A stretch of DNA of 64,000 nucleotides from contig NZ_GL882538.1 of the NCBI RefSeq assembly GCF_000195595.1, positions 17,267 through 81,266 on the forward strand, read 5' to 3'. The stretch's first letter is position 1, and the number at the start of each line of letters is the position of its first letter. The position numbers and the translations under genes are program-made. This DNA comes from Actinomyces sp. oral taxon 170 str. F0386. GTDB lineage: Bacteria; Actinomycetota; Actinomycetes; Actinomycetales; Actinomycetaceae. The notes under the pieces are model-generated. The model did not search any database. It was not told the origin of the DNA and worked only from the letters and a program-made list of their open reading frames with translations. Below, in pieces: positions 18,914 through 28,861 of the stretch.

Positions 18914-19669
18914 TTAGGGGCGGGTCATGTCCCAGCAGCGGGCGCCACCGGTCATGCCGGCCTCGTTGGGGACCACGACGACGTCGTCGCCGATCTTGGC
19001 CAGCTGGGTCGCCGTGATCCGGCGCGAGTTGCCGCCACCCAGGTAGAGGCGGTCCCACAGGTACATGGGGCGCAGGGCGTCGACGACGCGACGTACCCGG
19101 CGCGACCAGTGGGCGTCGCCCAGGCGCAGCCGCTCGTGCTCGCCGATGTAGTCGTCATAGGTCAGGCCCCAGCGCACCGGACCCTGGGAGACCTCCACGT
19201 GAGGGGCCAGGACGCCGTTGTCGAAGACGGCGTTGCCCAGGCCGGTGCCCAGGGTCACGATCATCTCCAGTCCGTGGCCGGTGACGACACCGGCCCCGGC
19301 GACCTCGGCGTCGTTGAGGACCAGAGAAGGGATGCCCAGGGCCTTCGAGACACTGGTGCCCATGTCAAAGCGGGCCCAGGCCTCCACCAGATCGGGCAGA
19401 ACCCTGGAGCGCGGGCCGTCCCTGGTGATGTAGTGCGGCGTGGCGATGACGACCCCGTGGCGGATCATGCCCGGCATCCCCACCGTCACCCGGTCCGCGC
19501 CCGGCAGCTGGGACGCCAGTGAGGCGATGGTCTCCACCAGCTTCGTCGGCGGTAGCGGGTAGGGGGTCGGGGTGCGCACGGCGCGGGAGATGATGTTGCC
19601 CTCGCGATCCAGCACCGAGGCCTTGATGCCGCCGCCGCCGCAGTCCACGGACAGAGTCGTTGTGCTCAC
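18914..19669 (-). CDS. ppgK: ROK-family kinase, polyphosphate glucokinase-like
   Basis: The product is a 251-aa sugar kinase of the ROK/ASKHA fold. It shows the phosphate-1 motif VDCGGGGIKASVLD, the catalytic Asp region LNDAEVAGAG, and VTLGTGLGNAVFDNG. It lacks the zinc-binding Cys motif of ROK repressors and resembles actinobacterial PpgK, which phosphorylates glucose with polyphosphate or ATP. The substrate is inferred. The GTG start has no Shine-Dalgarno; TAGGCT (19677-19682, minus strand) lies seven bases upstream, so the mRNA is probably leaderless. Confidence 0.75.
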   Translation of the reverse strand: MSTTTLSVDCGGGGIKASVLDREGNIISRAVRTPTPYPLPPTKLVETIASLASQLPGADRVTVGMPGMIRHGVVIATPHYITRDGPRSRVLPDLVEAWARFDMGTSVSKALGIPSLVLNDAEVAGAGVVTGHGLEMIVTLGTGLGNAVFDNGVLAPHVEVSQGPVRWGLTYDDYIGEHERLRLGDAHWSRRVRRVVDALRPMYLWDRLYLGGGNSRRITATQLAKIGDDVVVVPNEAGMTGGARCWDMTRP

Positions 19670-19830
19670 GGCGGCGAGCCTAGTGGAAGTGCATAGTTCC
19701 TGGGAGAGAGGCAGTGGGGCGGGCGACGACTCGAGAGCTGCGCGGCGCGGATGGTTGCCGAGAGCGTCTGTGCAGCCCAGGCCTGTACCGCATGCTGCAT
19801 CTCGAGAAACCCGTGCGGTTCAATAGGGAC

Positions 19831-20718
19831 ATGCCACGCATCCGCCTCGACCTGGCCTACGACGGCACCTTCTTCTCCGGGTGGGCCGCCCAGCCCGGTC
19901 TGCGTACCGTCGAGGGAGTCCTCACCTCCGCCCTGGCCACCGTCCTGCGCGAGCCCGTTCGCCTTGCGGTGGCTGGTCGCACCGACGCCGGTGTCCACGC
20001 CGCGGCCCAGGTAGTCCACCTCGACGTGAGCCCCGAGGCCTGGGCCGCGCTGCCCGGACGCTCCGACCGCCTCCCCGAGGCCGCCCTGCTGACTCGAATG
20101 GCGGGGGTCCTGGCTCGTGAGGCGCAGACCAGCCTGCCGCGCACCCCGCGTGGAGCCGGCGACGTCGTCGTCACCGGGGCGCGCATCGTGCCGGAGGCCT
20201 TCGACGCCCGTTTCGGGGCGTTGTCCCGCCGCTACACCTATCGGATCGCCGACGCCGACGCTCCTCGCAACCCTGCCCGGCGTGCCACCGTTCTGTGGCT
20301 GCCGGACCGGCTCGACGTCGAGGCCATGGAGGCCTCTGCCAAGCCCTTGCTCGGCGAGCACGACTTCCTGTCCTACTGCAAGCCCCGCCAGGGGGCCACA
20401 ACCATCCGCACCCTGCGCGCCCTGGAGTGGCGGCGAGTCGCGGCCGGACCGGATGCAGGGCTGGTGACTCTGTCCGTCGTCGCCGACGCCTTCTGCCACT
20501 CCATGGTCCGCTCCCTGGTAGGAGCCGGTCTCGCCGTCGGGCAGGGACGCAGACCCGCCGCCTGGCCCGATGAGCTCCTGGCCGCTCGTAGTCGTGACGG
20601 CGCCGCCCCCGTCGCCCCGCCGCACGGGCTGACCCTGGAGGAGGTCGTCTACCCGGCCGATGACGAGCTCGCCGCCCAGGCTGAGCGTGCCCGGGCCACC
20701 CGCCGCCTGACCTGCTGA
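19831..20718 (+). CDS. truA: tRNA pseudouridine(38-40) synthase
   Basis: The enzyme isomerises uridines 38-40 in the tRNA anticodon stem-loop. The catalytic Asp sits in AVAGRTDAGVHA, and RLDLAYDGTFFSGWAAQPGL and FDARFGALSRRYTYRI are family motifs. ATG 19831 gives the usual MPRIRLDLAYDG start; the longer in-frame reading from 19714 is not conserved. TTCAAT six bases upstream suggests a leaderless start. rplM follows, as in mycobacteria and E. coli-like orders. Confidence 0.94.
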   Translation: MPRIRLDLAYDGTFFSGWAAQPGLRTVEGVLTSALATVLREPVRLAVAGRTDAGVHAAAQVVHLDVSPEAWAALPGRSDRLPEAALLTRMAGVLAREAQTSLPRTPRGAGDVVVTGARIVPEAFDARFGALSRRYTYRIADADAPRNPARRATVLWLPDRLDVEAMEASAKPLLGEHDFLSYCKPRQGATTIRTLRALEWRRVAAGPDAGLVTLSVVADAFCHSMVRSLVGAGLAVGQGRRPAAWPDELLAARSRDGAAPVAPPHGLTLEEVVYPADDELAAQAERARATRRLTC

Positions 20719-20780
20719 CAGCGCGCTCAGTGACAGGTGGGCCGCGTGGTGCGATTCACGGAACTGGAAAGCCGCACCTT

Positions 20781-20810
20781 TTGACCCTCCCATGGACCGC
20801 CCGGTACTGT
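20781..20810 (+). promoter_or_regulatory. Promoter of rplM-rpsI
   Basis: TTGACC (20781-20786), 18-bp spacer, TACTGT (20805-20810), in the 258-bp gap after truA. The predicted start near 20817 would leave a leader of about 160 nt before rplM, room for autoregulation by L13, though no known structure was recognised. Confidence 0.6.
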
Positions 20811-20976
20811 TGGCAATCGTCGTGCAGCACACGTGCGCGTGTCCGCGGTGCCGTCCCACTCGCCCCGGATCGCCTGTGCTCCGACCACTCACCTGACCAT
20901 GGTGGTCTCGCCGAACTGCGAATGCTTCACCGCGCTTCGGCGTGCCCACTCGCCAAGAGAAACGAAGGCAACGCCC

Positions 20977-21420
20977 GTGCGCACGTATACACCGAAGCCC
21001 GGCGACGTCGAGAAGAACTGGTACGTCATTGACGCCACCGACGTCGTCCTGGGTCGACTCGCGGCCCAGGCCGCCACCCTGCTCCGTGGGAAGCACAAGC
21101 CCCAGTTCGCGCCCAACGAGGACTGCGGCGACTACGTCGTCGTCATCAACGCCGACAAGGTGGCCCTTACCAACGGCAAGGCAGACAAGAAGTTCGCCTA
21201 CCGCCACTCCGGCCACCCGGGTGGTTTGACCGCCGTCTCCTACCGCGAGCTGCTGGCCACTCGCCCCGAGCGCGCCGTCGAGAAGGCCATCAAGGGCATG
21301 GTTCCGCACACCAAGCTCGGTCGCGCCCAGCTCAAGAAGCTCAAGGTCTACGCAGGTGCCGAGCACCCGCACGCCTCCCAGAACCCGAAGCCGTTCGAGA
21401 TCACCCAGGTCGCCCAGTAA
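20977..21420 (+). CDS. rplM: 50S ribosomal protein L13
   Basis: The product is a 147-aa early-assembly protein of the 50S. It begins [20 protein letters not shown] at GTG 20977 and includes [20 protein letters not shown] and HSGHPGGL. Upstream in-frame starts (20833) would add unconserved residues overlapping the leader. It is paired with rpsI, the universal partner. Confidence 0.97.
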   Translation: MRTYTPKPGDVEKNWYVIDATDVVLGRLAAQAATLLRGKHKPQFAPNEDCGDYVVVINADKVALTNGKADKKFAYRHSGHPGGLTAVSYRELLATRPERAVEKAIKGMVPHTKLGRAQLKKLKVYAGAEHPHASQNPKPFEITQVAQ

Positions 21421-21463
21421 GCGCTCCCGCGCTCGGCACCTCGCGACAAGCAAAGGACATATC

Positions 21464-21958
21464 GTGGCTGAGACCACTGTCGACATCGACGCGCTGGACG
21501 AGGAGAACGCCCCCTCCAGCTACACCACCGAGACCGAGGAGGCCGCCCCGGGGCGCGGCCAGTCCATCACCGCCCCCGGCTCAGGCCTGGGTCGCCGCAA
21601 GGAGGCTGTCGCCCGCGTGCGCCTCGTTCCCGGCACCGGTCAGTGGACGCTGAACGGCCGTTCCCTGGAGGACTACTTCCCCAACAAGCTGCACCAGCAG
21701 CTCGTGCGCGCCCCCTTCACCATCCTGGACCTCGAGGGCCGCTTCGACGTGATCGCCCGCATCAACGGCGGCGGCGTCTCCGGCCAGGCCGGTGCCCTGC
21801 GCCTGGGTATCGCCCGCGCCCTCAACGAGATCGACCGTGAGGCCAACCGCGCCACCCTGAAGAAGGCCGGCTTCCTCACCCGCGACTCGCGCATCGTGGA
21901 GCGCAAGAAGGCCGGTCTGCACAAGGCCCGCCGCGCCCCCCAGTACTCCAAGCGCTGA
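21464..21958 (+). CDS. rpsI: 30S ribosomal protein S9
   Basis: The product is a 164-aa S9 whose basic C-terminal tail ([17 protein letters not shown]) reaches the P-site tRNA. The core begins [19 protein letters not shown] near residue 43 after an acidic, actinobacterial-type N-terminal extension. The start GTG 21464 follows GCAAAGGACATATC. It ends before a strong hairpin. Confidence 0.97.
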   Translation: MAETTVDIDALDEENAPSSYTTETEEAAPGRGQSITAPGSGLGRRKEAVARVRLVPGTGQWTLNGRSLEDYFPNKLHQQLVRAPFTILDLEGRFDVIARINGGGVSGQAGALRLGIARALNEIDREANRATLKKAGFLTRDSRIVERKKAGLHKARRAPQYSKR

Positions 21959-22008
21959 TCCGGCGCGGTCCCGGTCGGACCGACTGGACCCGCTCGCCCG
22001 CTGTGCAC

Positions 22009-22044
22009 GATGGCGGCCGTCCCCTCTCCGGGACGGCCGCCATC
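22009..22044 (+). terminator. Terminator after rpsI
   Basis: Perfect 15-bp stem GATGGCGGCCGTCCC (22009-22023) / 22030-22044, loop CTCTCC, 50 bp after the rpsI stop. Confidence 0.85.
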
Positions 22045-22252
22045 GTCATCTGTCAGGGGCTGCCGCGAGCGGCCTTGACATCGCAGGATGATCCGACTGG
22101 CCGCCGCCGATGGGCGGGATCTCGGGCGGGACCCCTCCGTGACGAGCTCCCGGGAGGACATCAGACCTTCCCTGCGCTTCGGTCGTCATGCCCCCGTACC
22201 GCGCGGCCCGTGGCAGGATGGTCATGTTTCGTCACCCTTCAGGAGGATTTCC

Positions 22253-23614
22253 ATGGCTCGTCTCTTCGGAACCGACGGCGTACGCGGCCTGGCCAACGAC
22301 CTGCTCACGCCAACTCTGGCCGTACAGCTCGGTGAGGCTGCGGCCCGCGTCCTGACCAAGGACACGACCGCCACCCGGCGCACCCGCAGCGGTCGTCCCC
22401 GCGCCATCGTGGGCCGCGACACCCGTGCCTCCGGAGAGTTCCTCGACCACGCCATCAGCGCGGGGCTGGCCTCCTCCGGGATCGACGTCACACGCGTGGG
22501 CGTCCTGCCCACCCCGGCGATCGCACACCTGACGGCAACCCAGGACATCGAGCTGGGCGTCATGATCTCCGCCTCCCACAACCCCTTCCCGGACAACGGC
22601 ATCAAGTTCATCGCCCGCGGCGGCTACAAGCTCGCCGACGCCGTCGAGGACGAGATCGAGTCCCTCCTGGGCAAGGTTGACGGCCGGCCCACCGGGTCCG
22701 ACGTCGGTCGCGTTGTCAAGGGCGAGACCGTCGCCGACCAGAACTACATCAACCACCTCGTCGACTCCGCGGCCACTGACCTGTCCGGGCTGCGCATCGT
22801 CGTCGACGCCTCAAACGGAGCCGCCTCCGTCGTCGGGCCGGCCGCACTGCGTGCCGCCGGCGCCGAGGTCATCGTCATCAATGCCTCCCCTGACGGCCTC
22901 AACATCAACGACAGCTGCGGTTCCACTCACCCCGAGCAGCTGCAGAACTATGTCAAGGCCGTCGGCGCGGACATGGGCGTGGCCTACGACGGCGACGCCG
23001 ACCGCTGCCTGGCCGTGGACGCCGACGGACAGCTCGTCGACGGCGACCAGATCATGGGCATGCTCGCCATCGGCATGAAGGCCGACGGCACCCTCGGCTC
23101 CGACACGCTCGTCGTCACCGTCATGAGCAACCTCGGCCTCATCCTGGCGATGCGCGAGCACGGCATCCGCACCGTTCAGACCGGGGTGGGAGACCGCTAC
23201 GTGCTCGAGCGGATGCTCCAGGGCGGCTACACCCTGGGCGGAGAGCAGTCCGGCCATGTCATTGACACTATCCATGCCACCACCGGTGACGGCGTGCTCA
23301 CCTCCCTGCACGTGGCCGCGCGAGTCAAGCGCACCGGCAAGACCCTGGCCGAGCTGGCCAGCGTCGTGACCCGCCTGCCCCAGACGCTCATCAACGTCAA
23401 GAACGTCGATAAGGCGGCCGTCAGCACCAACCAGTCCGTGCAGGACGCCGTCGCCTCCGCGGAGAAGGAGCTGGGCGAGACCGGCCGCGTCCTGCTGCGG
23501 CCCTCGGGTACTGAGCCTCTTGTGCGCGTCATGGTCGAGGCGGCGTCCCAGGAGGAGGCCGACCGCGTGGCCCGATCCCTGGCCGACACCGTCAAGAGCA
23601 ACCTCAGCCTGTGA
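22253..23614 (+). CDS. glmM: Phosphoglucosamine mutase
   Basis: The enzyme interconverts glucosamine-6-phosphate and glucosamine-1-phosphate for UDP-GlcNAc synthesis, following GlmS (encoded ~9 kb away in this window). It is 453 aa. Active-site Ser108 lies in ISASHNPFPDNG, the Mg2+ loop is AYDGDADRC, the sugar loop GGEQSGH, and the phosphate loop RPSGTEPLVRVM. AGGAGGATTTCC before ATG 22253 fixes the start; the longer reading from 22088 is unconserved. Confidence 0.97.
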   Translation: MARLFGTDGVRGLANDLLTPTLAVQLGEAAARVLTKDTTATRRTRSGRPRAIVGRDTRASGEFLDHAISAGLASSGIDVTRVGVLPTPAIAHLTATQDIELGVMISASHNPFPDNGIKFIARGGYKLADAVEDEIESLLGKVDGRPTGSDVGRVVKGETVADQNYINHLVDSAATDLSGLRIVVDASNGAASVVGPAALRAAGAEVIVINASPDGLNINDSCGSTHPEQLQNYVKAVGADMGVAYDGDADRCLAVDADGQLVDGDQIMGMLAIGMKADGTLGSDTLVVTVMSNLGLILAMREHGIRTVQTGVGDRYVLERMLQGGYTLGGEQSGHVIDTIHATTGDGVLTSLHVAARVKRTGKTLAELASVVTRLPQTLINVKNVDKAAVSTNQSVQDAVASAEKELGETGRVLLRPSGTEPLVRVMVEAASQEEADRVARSLADTVKSNLSL

Positions 23615-23636
23615 GCTGACGGAAGGTTCCTCCTCG

Positions 23637-23689
23637 GGGCCGGTCGCAGGCGTGGCCACTACAGCGGTGGCCGGCGTCGCGACCGGCCC
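23637..23689 (+). terminator. Terminator after glmM
   Basis: The outer 11-bp arms GGGCCGGTCGC (23637-23647) / GCGACCGGCCC (23679-23689) enclose a second short GGCCAC/GTGGCC stem. It is followed by TTCATC. Confidence 0.75.
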
Positions 23690-23736
23690 TTCATCATTGA
23701 CGCCATCGGCCCGGTGCGATGGGGGAGAATAGGCCC

Positions 23737-26700
23737 GTGAAGCCTCCTTATTCGCTGGCCCTCCTGACGGACCCGCCGACCTGGCGCGGCACGGCCCTGA
23801 GCGGGAGGCCCCTCGATCTGCTCGCCGTGTTGGCTGCGAGCCCGCAGACCCGGGTGAGCGATGACATCCTCATCGAGGCCCTGTGGCCCGACGACGTCCC
23901 GGCCCGGCCCCTGCGGGCGCTGCACGTCGTCGTCTCCCGGGTTCGGGCGGTGGTGGGGGAGGGCGTCGTCGAGCGTCTCGGTGACGGGTACCGGCTGGCG
24001 CTGCCGGCGGCGCAGATCGATGTCTGCGACCTGGCGGACCGGGCGGAGCGGGCCCGCACCCGTGCCGTCGAGGGGCAGTGGGACCAGGTTCTGGTCCTCA
24101 CCGGCTCCTTGCCCCAGGTGCCCGCTCACTGCGAGGCCGGCGATGCCGTCGGAGCCGGACCCGCCCCTCTATCCCGCCTGCGGGAGCGCGCCGTTGCCCT
24201 GGCCGAGGCTGCTCGCTGCGACCGGGGGCTCGCCCTGGAGGCCACCGGTGAGCACGAGCGGGCCGCAGAGCTGTTGCGCGAGGCCGCCCAGCGAGACGCT
24301 GGAGACGAGATCGTCCTGGCCGCCCTCATGCGCGCCGAGTCCTGGGCCCGCTCACCCGCCGCGGCCCTGGAGATCTATGAGCAGTACCGCCGCCGGCTGC
24401 GCGATCGGGGAGCCGTGCCGGGACCCGCCCTGCGCGCCGCCCACGAGGCCGTTCTGGCCGCCGAGAGCCCTGTGCGCCGCGGCCTGGAGCCCGAGCCCGA
24501 GCACTTCCTGGGGAGGGAGGCGGACGTGACCGGTGTTCTCAAGGCCCTGAGCACCCGCCGGCTGGTGACGCTCACCGGTCCCGGCGGGGTCGGCAAGACG
24601 ACCCTGGCCCAGGTGGTGGCGGCCCGCAGCCGTCGCCCTGCCGTCTACGTCGTCGCCCTCGCCGAGGTATCACCCGGGGCCGATCTGACCAGGGTCCTGC
24701 TCGACGCCGTCGGAGGCCCCGGAGCGGCTGACGGCGACCCGCGCCGCGCCCTGGCCGCCGCCCTCGCCCAGCCTGGAACCGTCCTGGTCCTGGACAACTG
24801 CGAGCATCTGGCCGACCAGGTCGCCGACCTCGTCGGGCCGCTCCTGGGCGCCTGCCCCGACCTGCGCGTCCTGGCGACCTCGCGCCGCCCCCTCGATCTG
24901 GCCGCGGAGCACGTCCATCGCCTCGAATCGCTCGATTCCGTCTCGGCGGCCGAGCTCTTCCGCGCCCGCGCTCTGGCCGCTCGCCCCGGCCAGGTCATCA
25001 ACGATGACGATCTGGCTGAGCTCCTGACGCGGTTGGACGGCATTCCCCTGGCCATCGAGCTGGCCGCCGCGCGCACCCGCAGCCTGTCGGTCGGTCAGGT
25101 CGCCGAGCGGCTGCCCGGCAGACCCGATCTGCTGACCGCCGCACGTGACGCGCCGGCCCGTCAGCGCACCCTGAGAGCGGTCATCGAGTGGTCCTGGAAC
25201 CTGCTCGACCCCGCCGAGCGCCGCGCCATGGCGCGCCTGGCCCTGCTCGCCGACGGCTTCACCCTCGCCGCCGCGGAGGCGCTTGTCGGTGCGCAGGCCG
25301 CCGACCTCCTCGATGCCCTGGTCTCCCACTCCCTGCTCGTGGTACGCGACCGCGGCCTGCCCCGTTTCCATATGCTCGTCACTGTCCGTGACTTCGCCCT
25401 CGAGCAGCTGTCCGCCTCAGGTGACGAGGTGGCGGCCCGGGCGGCCCTGCACGAGTGGGCGGTGGACCTGTGTTCCCAGATCCGCTTCCCCATCGACGCC
25501 GGCGACTTCGGCGACGTCAGTCACCCTGAGTCGCGCCACCACGACCGCCTCTTCCAGGAGGTCGCCCACAATGAGGCCGTTATCCTTCAGCAGCTCGACC
25601 GGCTTCTGGCACGGGCCGATGATTACGGCTCGGATCGCCTGTCGGCGGACCTGCGTGACGCGATCTGCTTCATCGGCGCTGCACTCATGCGACTGTGGAG
25701 CGTCACCTGGAGCTATGAGCGCATCGCTGACTACGGCTCGCGCCTCATCGGTCCTGCCGTCCAACCGGCCCAGAACCTGCGCGGCAACGAGGCGGGGCTG
25801 AGCGTCCTGTCCCTGTGCGTCACCCTGTTCGGGCTCCTGAGTCACATGCCCACCCAGGTCCGCTCCCTGCTGCCGGCCTCCTTCAACGGCGAGGGGCCGT
25901 TCTCCCGAGTGAGGCGCTTCCTGCGTGCGGGTGACGAGCAGTGGCCCGAGCTGGCCCGTGACGCCGACCCCTGGGTCGCCTGGGCGGCGACCCGCTGCCT
26001 GGCCGCTCAACAGGAGGACGACGGCGACCCCCAGGCCTCCCTGGAGACCATCGAGGCCCTCCTGGATCGGTTCCACGGCAATGACGTGGCCGGTATTCAC
26101 CTGCTCGAGCTGCACCTCCACCGGCTGCAGGTTCTCATGTCACTGGGGCGCTACAGCCAGGTCGTTGAGGCGTGCACGCGAGCCCAGGTGCTCCTGGACC
26201 GGGTCCTGCCCAGCTGGAGTGAGTTCTTCCGTACGACACTGCGACTCGAGGGGGCCTACTGCGCGGTCTACCTCGATCCTCGTCCCGAGGCGGCAGACAG
26301 GTTGCTGGAGAGTCTGGAGTCCGTCGACCTGCCGGGAACCATGCGCTTCATCGCCCGCTCCGTGCGCGGCGAGCTGGAGCTCACCCGCGGGCGAGTGCGC
26401 ACCGCCGCCCTCGTCCAGCGCGTGAGCCTGCGCTATGCCGGGCACTGGCGCTCCATCCTGGGATCCGGATCCCAGTGGGAGCTCTACATCCTGAGCATGT
26501 GCCTGGTCACCGACGTCGAGCTCAGACCCGACGACGCCGTCGAGCTCGATGCCGGCGCCATCCGCGCCCGAGCCGCCTTTCTGCTGCACGACATCCTCTC
26601 CGATCCCGCTCCGCGGCAGCGCGACATTCCCACGATCATGGCCTTCGCCGCGGCCGTCGGCCTGTCCGTCGTGGCTGCTGAGGATGCGGGCTCTGATCGG

Positions 26701-26916
26701 CGGTCAGTAGGGGCCGAGCTGATCACCACCGCCCTCGCCGTGGGCACAAACCAGACCTGCCGCCTGCTCTCCCACAGCTACCTGCGCACCCGCACCGAGC
26801 AGCTCGACGCCCGGGCGCTGGTTCAGGCCGGGGAGAGGATCCGGTCCCTGGACCGTGCTCAACTGGTTGCGCACGCTGCCGGTCTCGCCCGCCGTCTGGC
26901 GGGCGAGACCGGCTGA
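23737..26916 (+). CDS. AfsR/SARP-type transcriptional regulator with NTPase domain
   Basis: This large multidomain regulator (~1060 aa) starts with an OmpR-like winged helix (residues ~5-90, LSGRPLDLLAVLAASPQTRV, ALHVVVSRVRAVVGEG), then a bacterial transcriptional activation domain (~90-240, ending LEIYEQYRRRLRDRG), then an NB-ARC/STAND ATPase with Walker A LTGPGGVGKTTLA and Walker B VLVLDNCEHLAD, and a long helical C-terminus. That order is typical of AfsR-like activators of export or secondary-metabolism genes. GTG 23737 has GAGAAT six bases before it (leaderless-type); ATG 23719 is an alternative. It is convergent with a DrrAB-like transporter whose upstream repeats look like SARP sites, so it may control that operon. 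Confidence 0.85.
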   Translation: MKPPYSLALLTDPPTWRGTALSGRPLDLLAVLAASPQTRVSDDILIEALWPDDVPARPLRALHVVVSRVRAVVGEGVVERLGDGYRLALPAAQIDVCDLADRAERARTRAVEGQWDQVLVLTGSLPQVPAHCEAGDAVGAGPAPLSRLRERAVALAEAARCDRGLALEATGEHERAAELLREAAQRDAGDEIVLAALMRAESWARSPAAALEIYEQYRRRLRDRGAVPGPALRAAHEAVLAAESPVRRGLEPEPEHFLGREADVTGVLKALSTRRLVTLTGPGGVGKTTLAQVVAARSRRPAVYVVALAEVSPGADLTRVLLDAVGGPGAADGDPRRALAAALAQPGTVLVLDNCEHLADQVADLVGPLLGACPDLRVLATSRRPLDLAAEHVHRLESLDSVSAAELFRARALAARPGQVINDDDLAELLTRLDGIPLAIELAAARTRSLSVGQVAERLPGRPDLLTAARDAPARQRTLRAVIEWSWNLLDPAERRAMARLALLADGFTLAAAEALVGAQAADLLDALVSHSLLVVRDRGLPRFHMLVTVRDFALEQLSASGDEVAARAALHEWAVDLCSQIRFPIDAGDFGDVSHPESRHHDRLFQEVAHNEAVILQQLDRLLARADDYGSDRLSADLRDAICFIGAALMRLWSVTWSYERIADYGSRLIGPAVQPAQNLRGNEAGLSVLSLCVTLFGLLSHMPTQVRSLLPASFNGEGPFSRVRRFLRAGDEQWPELARDADPWVAWAATRCLAAQQEDDGDPQASLETIEALLDRFHGNDVAGIHLLELHLHRLQVLMSLGRYSQVVEACTRAQVLLDRVLPSWSEFFRTTLRLEGAYCAVYLDPRPEAADRLLESLESVDLPGTMRFIARSVRGELELTRGRVRTAALVQRVSLRYAGHWRSILGSGSQWELYILSMCLVTDVELRPDDAVELDAGAIRARAAFLLHDILSDPAPRQRDIPTIMAFAAAVGLSVVAAEDAGSDRRSVGAELITTALAVGTNQTCRLLSHSYLRTRTEQLDARALVQAGERIRSLDRAQLVAHAAGLARRLAGETG
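26878..26913. terminator. Bidirectional terminator overlapping the regulator's 3' end
   Basis: A perfect 16-bp stem (26878-26893 with 26898-26913, loop GTCT) lies within the last 12 codons of the SARP-like gene and just before the convergent permease gene ends. The palindrome is coding on the plus strand. Confidence 0.8.
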
Positions 26917-26933
26917 ATCTCCGATGTGCGGGC

Positions 26934-27770
26934 TCAGGCGTTGCGCCGCTGGTAGCGCAAGACCGTCAGAGGCGCCATGACGGCCAGGACCAGGAGCGAG
27001 CCGATGATCGCGGCGCGTACGTCCCCGGCCGAGCCCGCTGTCCCGTCCAGCAGGTAGCGGCCGCCGTCGACGATGTGCGAGACCGGGTTGTGGCGCACGA
27101 AGGCCTTGAGCCAGCCCGGCAGCGTCGAGGTGGGCACCATGGCGTTGGACAGGAAGGTCAGGGGGAACAGGACGATCACCGTGAAGGAGGTGACCGCCTG
27201 GGCCGAGGAGAAGACCGTCCCCAGGAACAGGAAGGTCCACGCGATCGCCCAGGCGCAGCCCGCCGCCAGGGCGATCGCGCCGATCGTCCCCGACCAGCCG
27301 TTCTCAGGCCGGTACCCCAGGACGTAACCGGTGAGCACCGTCAGTGAGGTGCAGATGAGGTAACGCAGCACGTCGGAGACCATGGGGCCCAGGACCGGCG
27401 CGATTCGCGACATCGGCATGGTGCGGAATCGGTCGAAGACACCCTTGTCCATGTCCTCGCGCAGGTCCACCCCCACGCTCTGGCTCGTGGTCAGGGCATT
27501 CATAATGACGAGCCCAGGGACGATCGTCGGAAGGTAGGCCTTGACGTCCCCGGCGATGGCGCCGCCGAAGAGCTCGCCGAACAGGACGGTGAACATCACC
27601 GGCTGGATGAGGATGTCGTAGAACTCCCCGGGGTTGCGCACCATGGTGATCAGTGAGCGCCAGGCCATGGAAAGGGTGTCCGGGACGAGCCGTGCCTCGC
27701 TGAAACGAGAGACCCCGGGGGAGAAGGTGGTGCTGGACGGCGTGGTTGCGGTTGCTGCTGGGACGGTCAT
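26934..27770 (-). CDS. ABC-2 type transporter permease (DrrB-like)
   Basis: The product is a 278-aa integral membrane protein with about six hydrophobic segments. It matches the DrrB/ABC-2 pattern: SMAWRSLITMVRNPGEFYDI near the N-terminus, LIQPVMFTVLFGELFGGAI, and the cytoplasmic RFRTMPMSRIAPVLG segment. Members export drugs or lipophilic metabolites together with a DrrA-like ATPase. Its ATG overlaps the stop of the upstream ATPase gene (ATGA), so the two are coupled. The substrate is unknown. Confidence 0.9.
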   Translation of the reverse strand: MTVPAATATTPSSTTFSPGVSRFSEARLVPDTLSMAWRSLITMVRNPGEFYDILIQPVMFTVLFGELFGGAIAGDVKAYLPTIVPGLVIMNALTTSQSVGVDLREDMDKGVFDRFRTMPMSRIAPVLGPMVSDVLRYLICTSLTVLTGYVLGYRPENGWSGTIGAIALAAGCAWAIAWTFLFLGTVFSSAQAVTSFTVIVLFPLTFLSNAMVPTSTLPGWLKAFVRHNPVSHIVDGGRYLLDGTAGSAGDVRAAIIGSLLVLAVMAPLTVLRYQRRNA

Positions 27771-28840
27771 GACTGCTCCTTGACGTCTGAAGGACGGGCG
27801 GATGGGGAAGCGGGCGAGGGCGCCGACGGCGCAGCGGAGGAGCCGGGCGAGGTCGCCTCGTCGTCCTCATGGGGCCGGCCGGTCAGGGCCATGAAGACCG
27901 AGTCCATGCTGGGGCGGTCCACCGAGATGGTTCTGGGGGACAGACCCGCGTCGCGCAGGGCAACGAGCACCTCGGCGGCCACCGAGGCCTCGCTCAGCGG
28001 TGCCTGCAGATGAGCGCCTTGGTCGACGATCGCAGGAGCACGGCCGGTGATCCGCTCGATGATCTCGGCGGTCGCGGTCTGGTTCTCGGGTGCCGCCGGG
28101 GTCAGGACGAGTGAGCTGCTGCCCACCCGGTCCTTGAGCTCGTCGGGCGTGCCCTCGGCTATGAGCCGACCGGTGTCGATGATGCCGACCCGGTGGGCCA
28201 GGCGGTCGGCCTCCTCCAGGTACTGGGTGGTCAACAGGATCGTCGAGCCGCCCTCCACCAGGGAGCGGATGACGTCCCACATCTGCTCACGCGTGCGCGG
28301 GTCCAGACCGGTGGTGGGCTCGTCCAGGAAGACGAGCGGGGGCTGGGCGATGAGGGAGACGGCCAGGTCCAGCCGACGCCGCATCCCACCGGAGTAGCTG
28401 TTCACCCGCTTGCCGCCTGCCTCGGTCAGGCTGAAGGCGGCCAGCAGCTCGTCGGCCCGCTCGTGCGCCCGACGTCGACCGAGCCCCAGCAGGCGCCCGA
28501 AGAGCCGCAGGTTCTCCACCCCAGTAAGCATCTCGTCGACGCTGGCGTACTGGCCCGTCACCCCGATGAGGCTGCGCACCGCATGGCGCTCGCGGACGAC
28601 GTCGTGCCCCAAAACCGTTGCCCGACCGCGAGTGGGTGCCAGCAGGGTGGTGATCATGCGCAGCGCCGTCGACTTGCCGGCTCCGTTGGGGCCGAGCAGG
28701 CCGTAGACGATGCCGGCGGGAATCTCCAGATTCAGGGAGTCGACGGCGGTGAAGGAGCCGAAGGTCCGCGTCAGGCCATCGGTCCTGATCGCCGGGGACT
28801 GGGATGGTGAGGGTGCTCTGGTTGCTGTTCGCGATGTCAT
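27767..28840 (-). CDS. ABC transporter ATP-binding protein (DrrA-like)
   Basis: The product is a 357-aa ATPase. Walker [12 protein letters not shown] (~48-58), signature [14 protein letters not shown], Walker [13 protein letters not shown], then the C-terminal DrrA-type extension ([17 protein letters not shown]) and a Ser/Pro/Ala tail. It pairs with the permease downstream as a daunorubicin-resistance-type exporter. I chose ATG 28840: CAGCCT stands seven bases before it (leaderless-type). An in-frame reading from 29014 would translate the direct-repeat region. The phased TGAAACCG repeats at 28862-28932 lie directly upstream. Confidence 0.88.
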   Translation of the reverse strand: MTSRTATRAPSPSQSPAIRTDGLTRTFGSFTAVDSLNLEIPAGIVYGLLGPNGAGKSTALRMITTLLAPTRGRATVLGHDVVRERHAVRSLIGVTGQYASVDEMLTGVENLRLFGRLLGLGRRRAHERADELLAAFSLTEAGGKRVNSYSGGMRRRLDLAVSLIAQPPLVFLDEPTTGLDPRTREQMWDVIRSLVEGGSTILLTTQYLEEADRLAHRVGIIDTGRLIAEGTPDELKDRVGSSSLVLTPAAPENQTATAEIIERITGRAPAIVDQGAHLQAPLSEASVAAEVLVALRDAGLSPRTISVDRPSMDSVFMALTGRPHEDDEATSPGSSAAPSAPSPASPSARPSDVKEQS

Positions 28841-28861
28841 GCCGGCAAGGCTGGCCCCCGG

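Noticed and set aside
22088-22252. N-terminal extension of glmM
   Set aside because: The added 55 residues are unconserved, and AGGAGG stands directly before the ATG at 22253.
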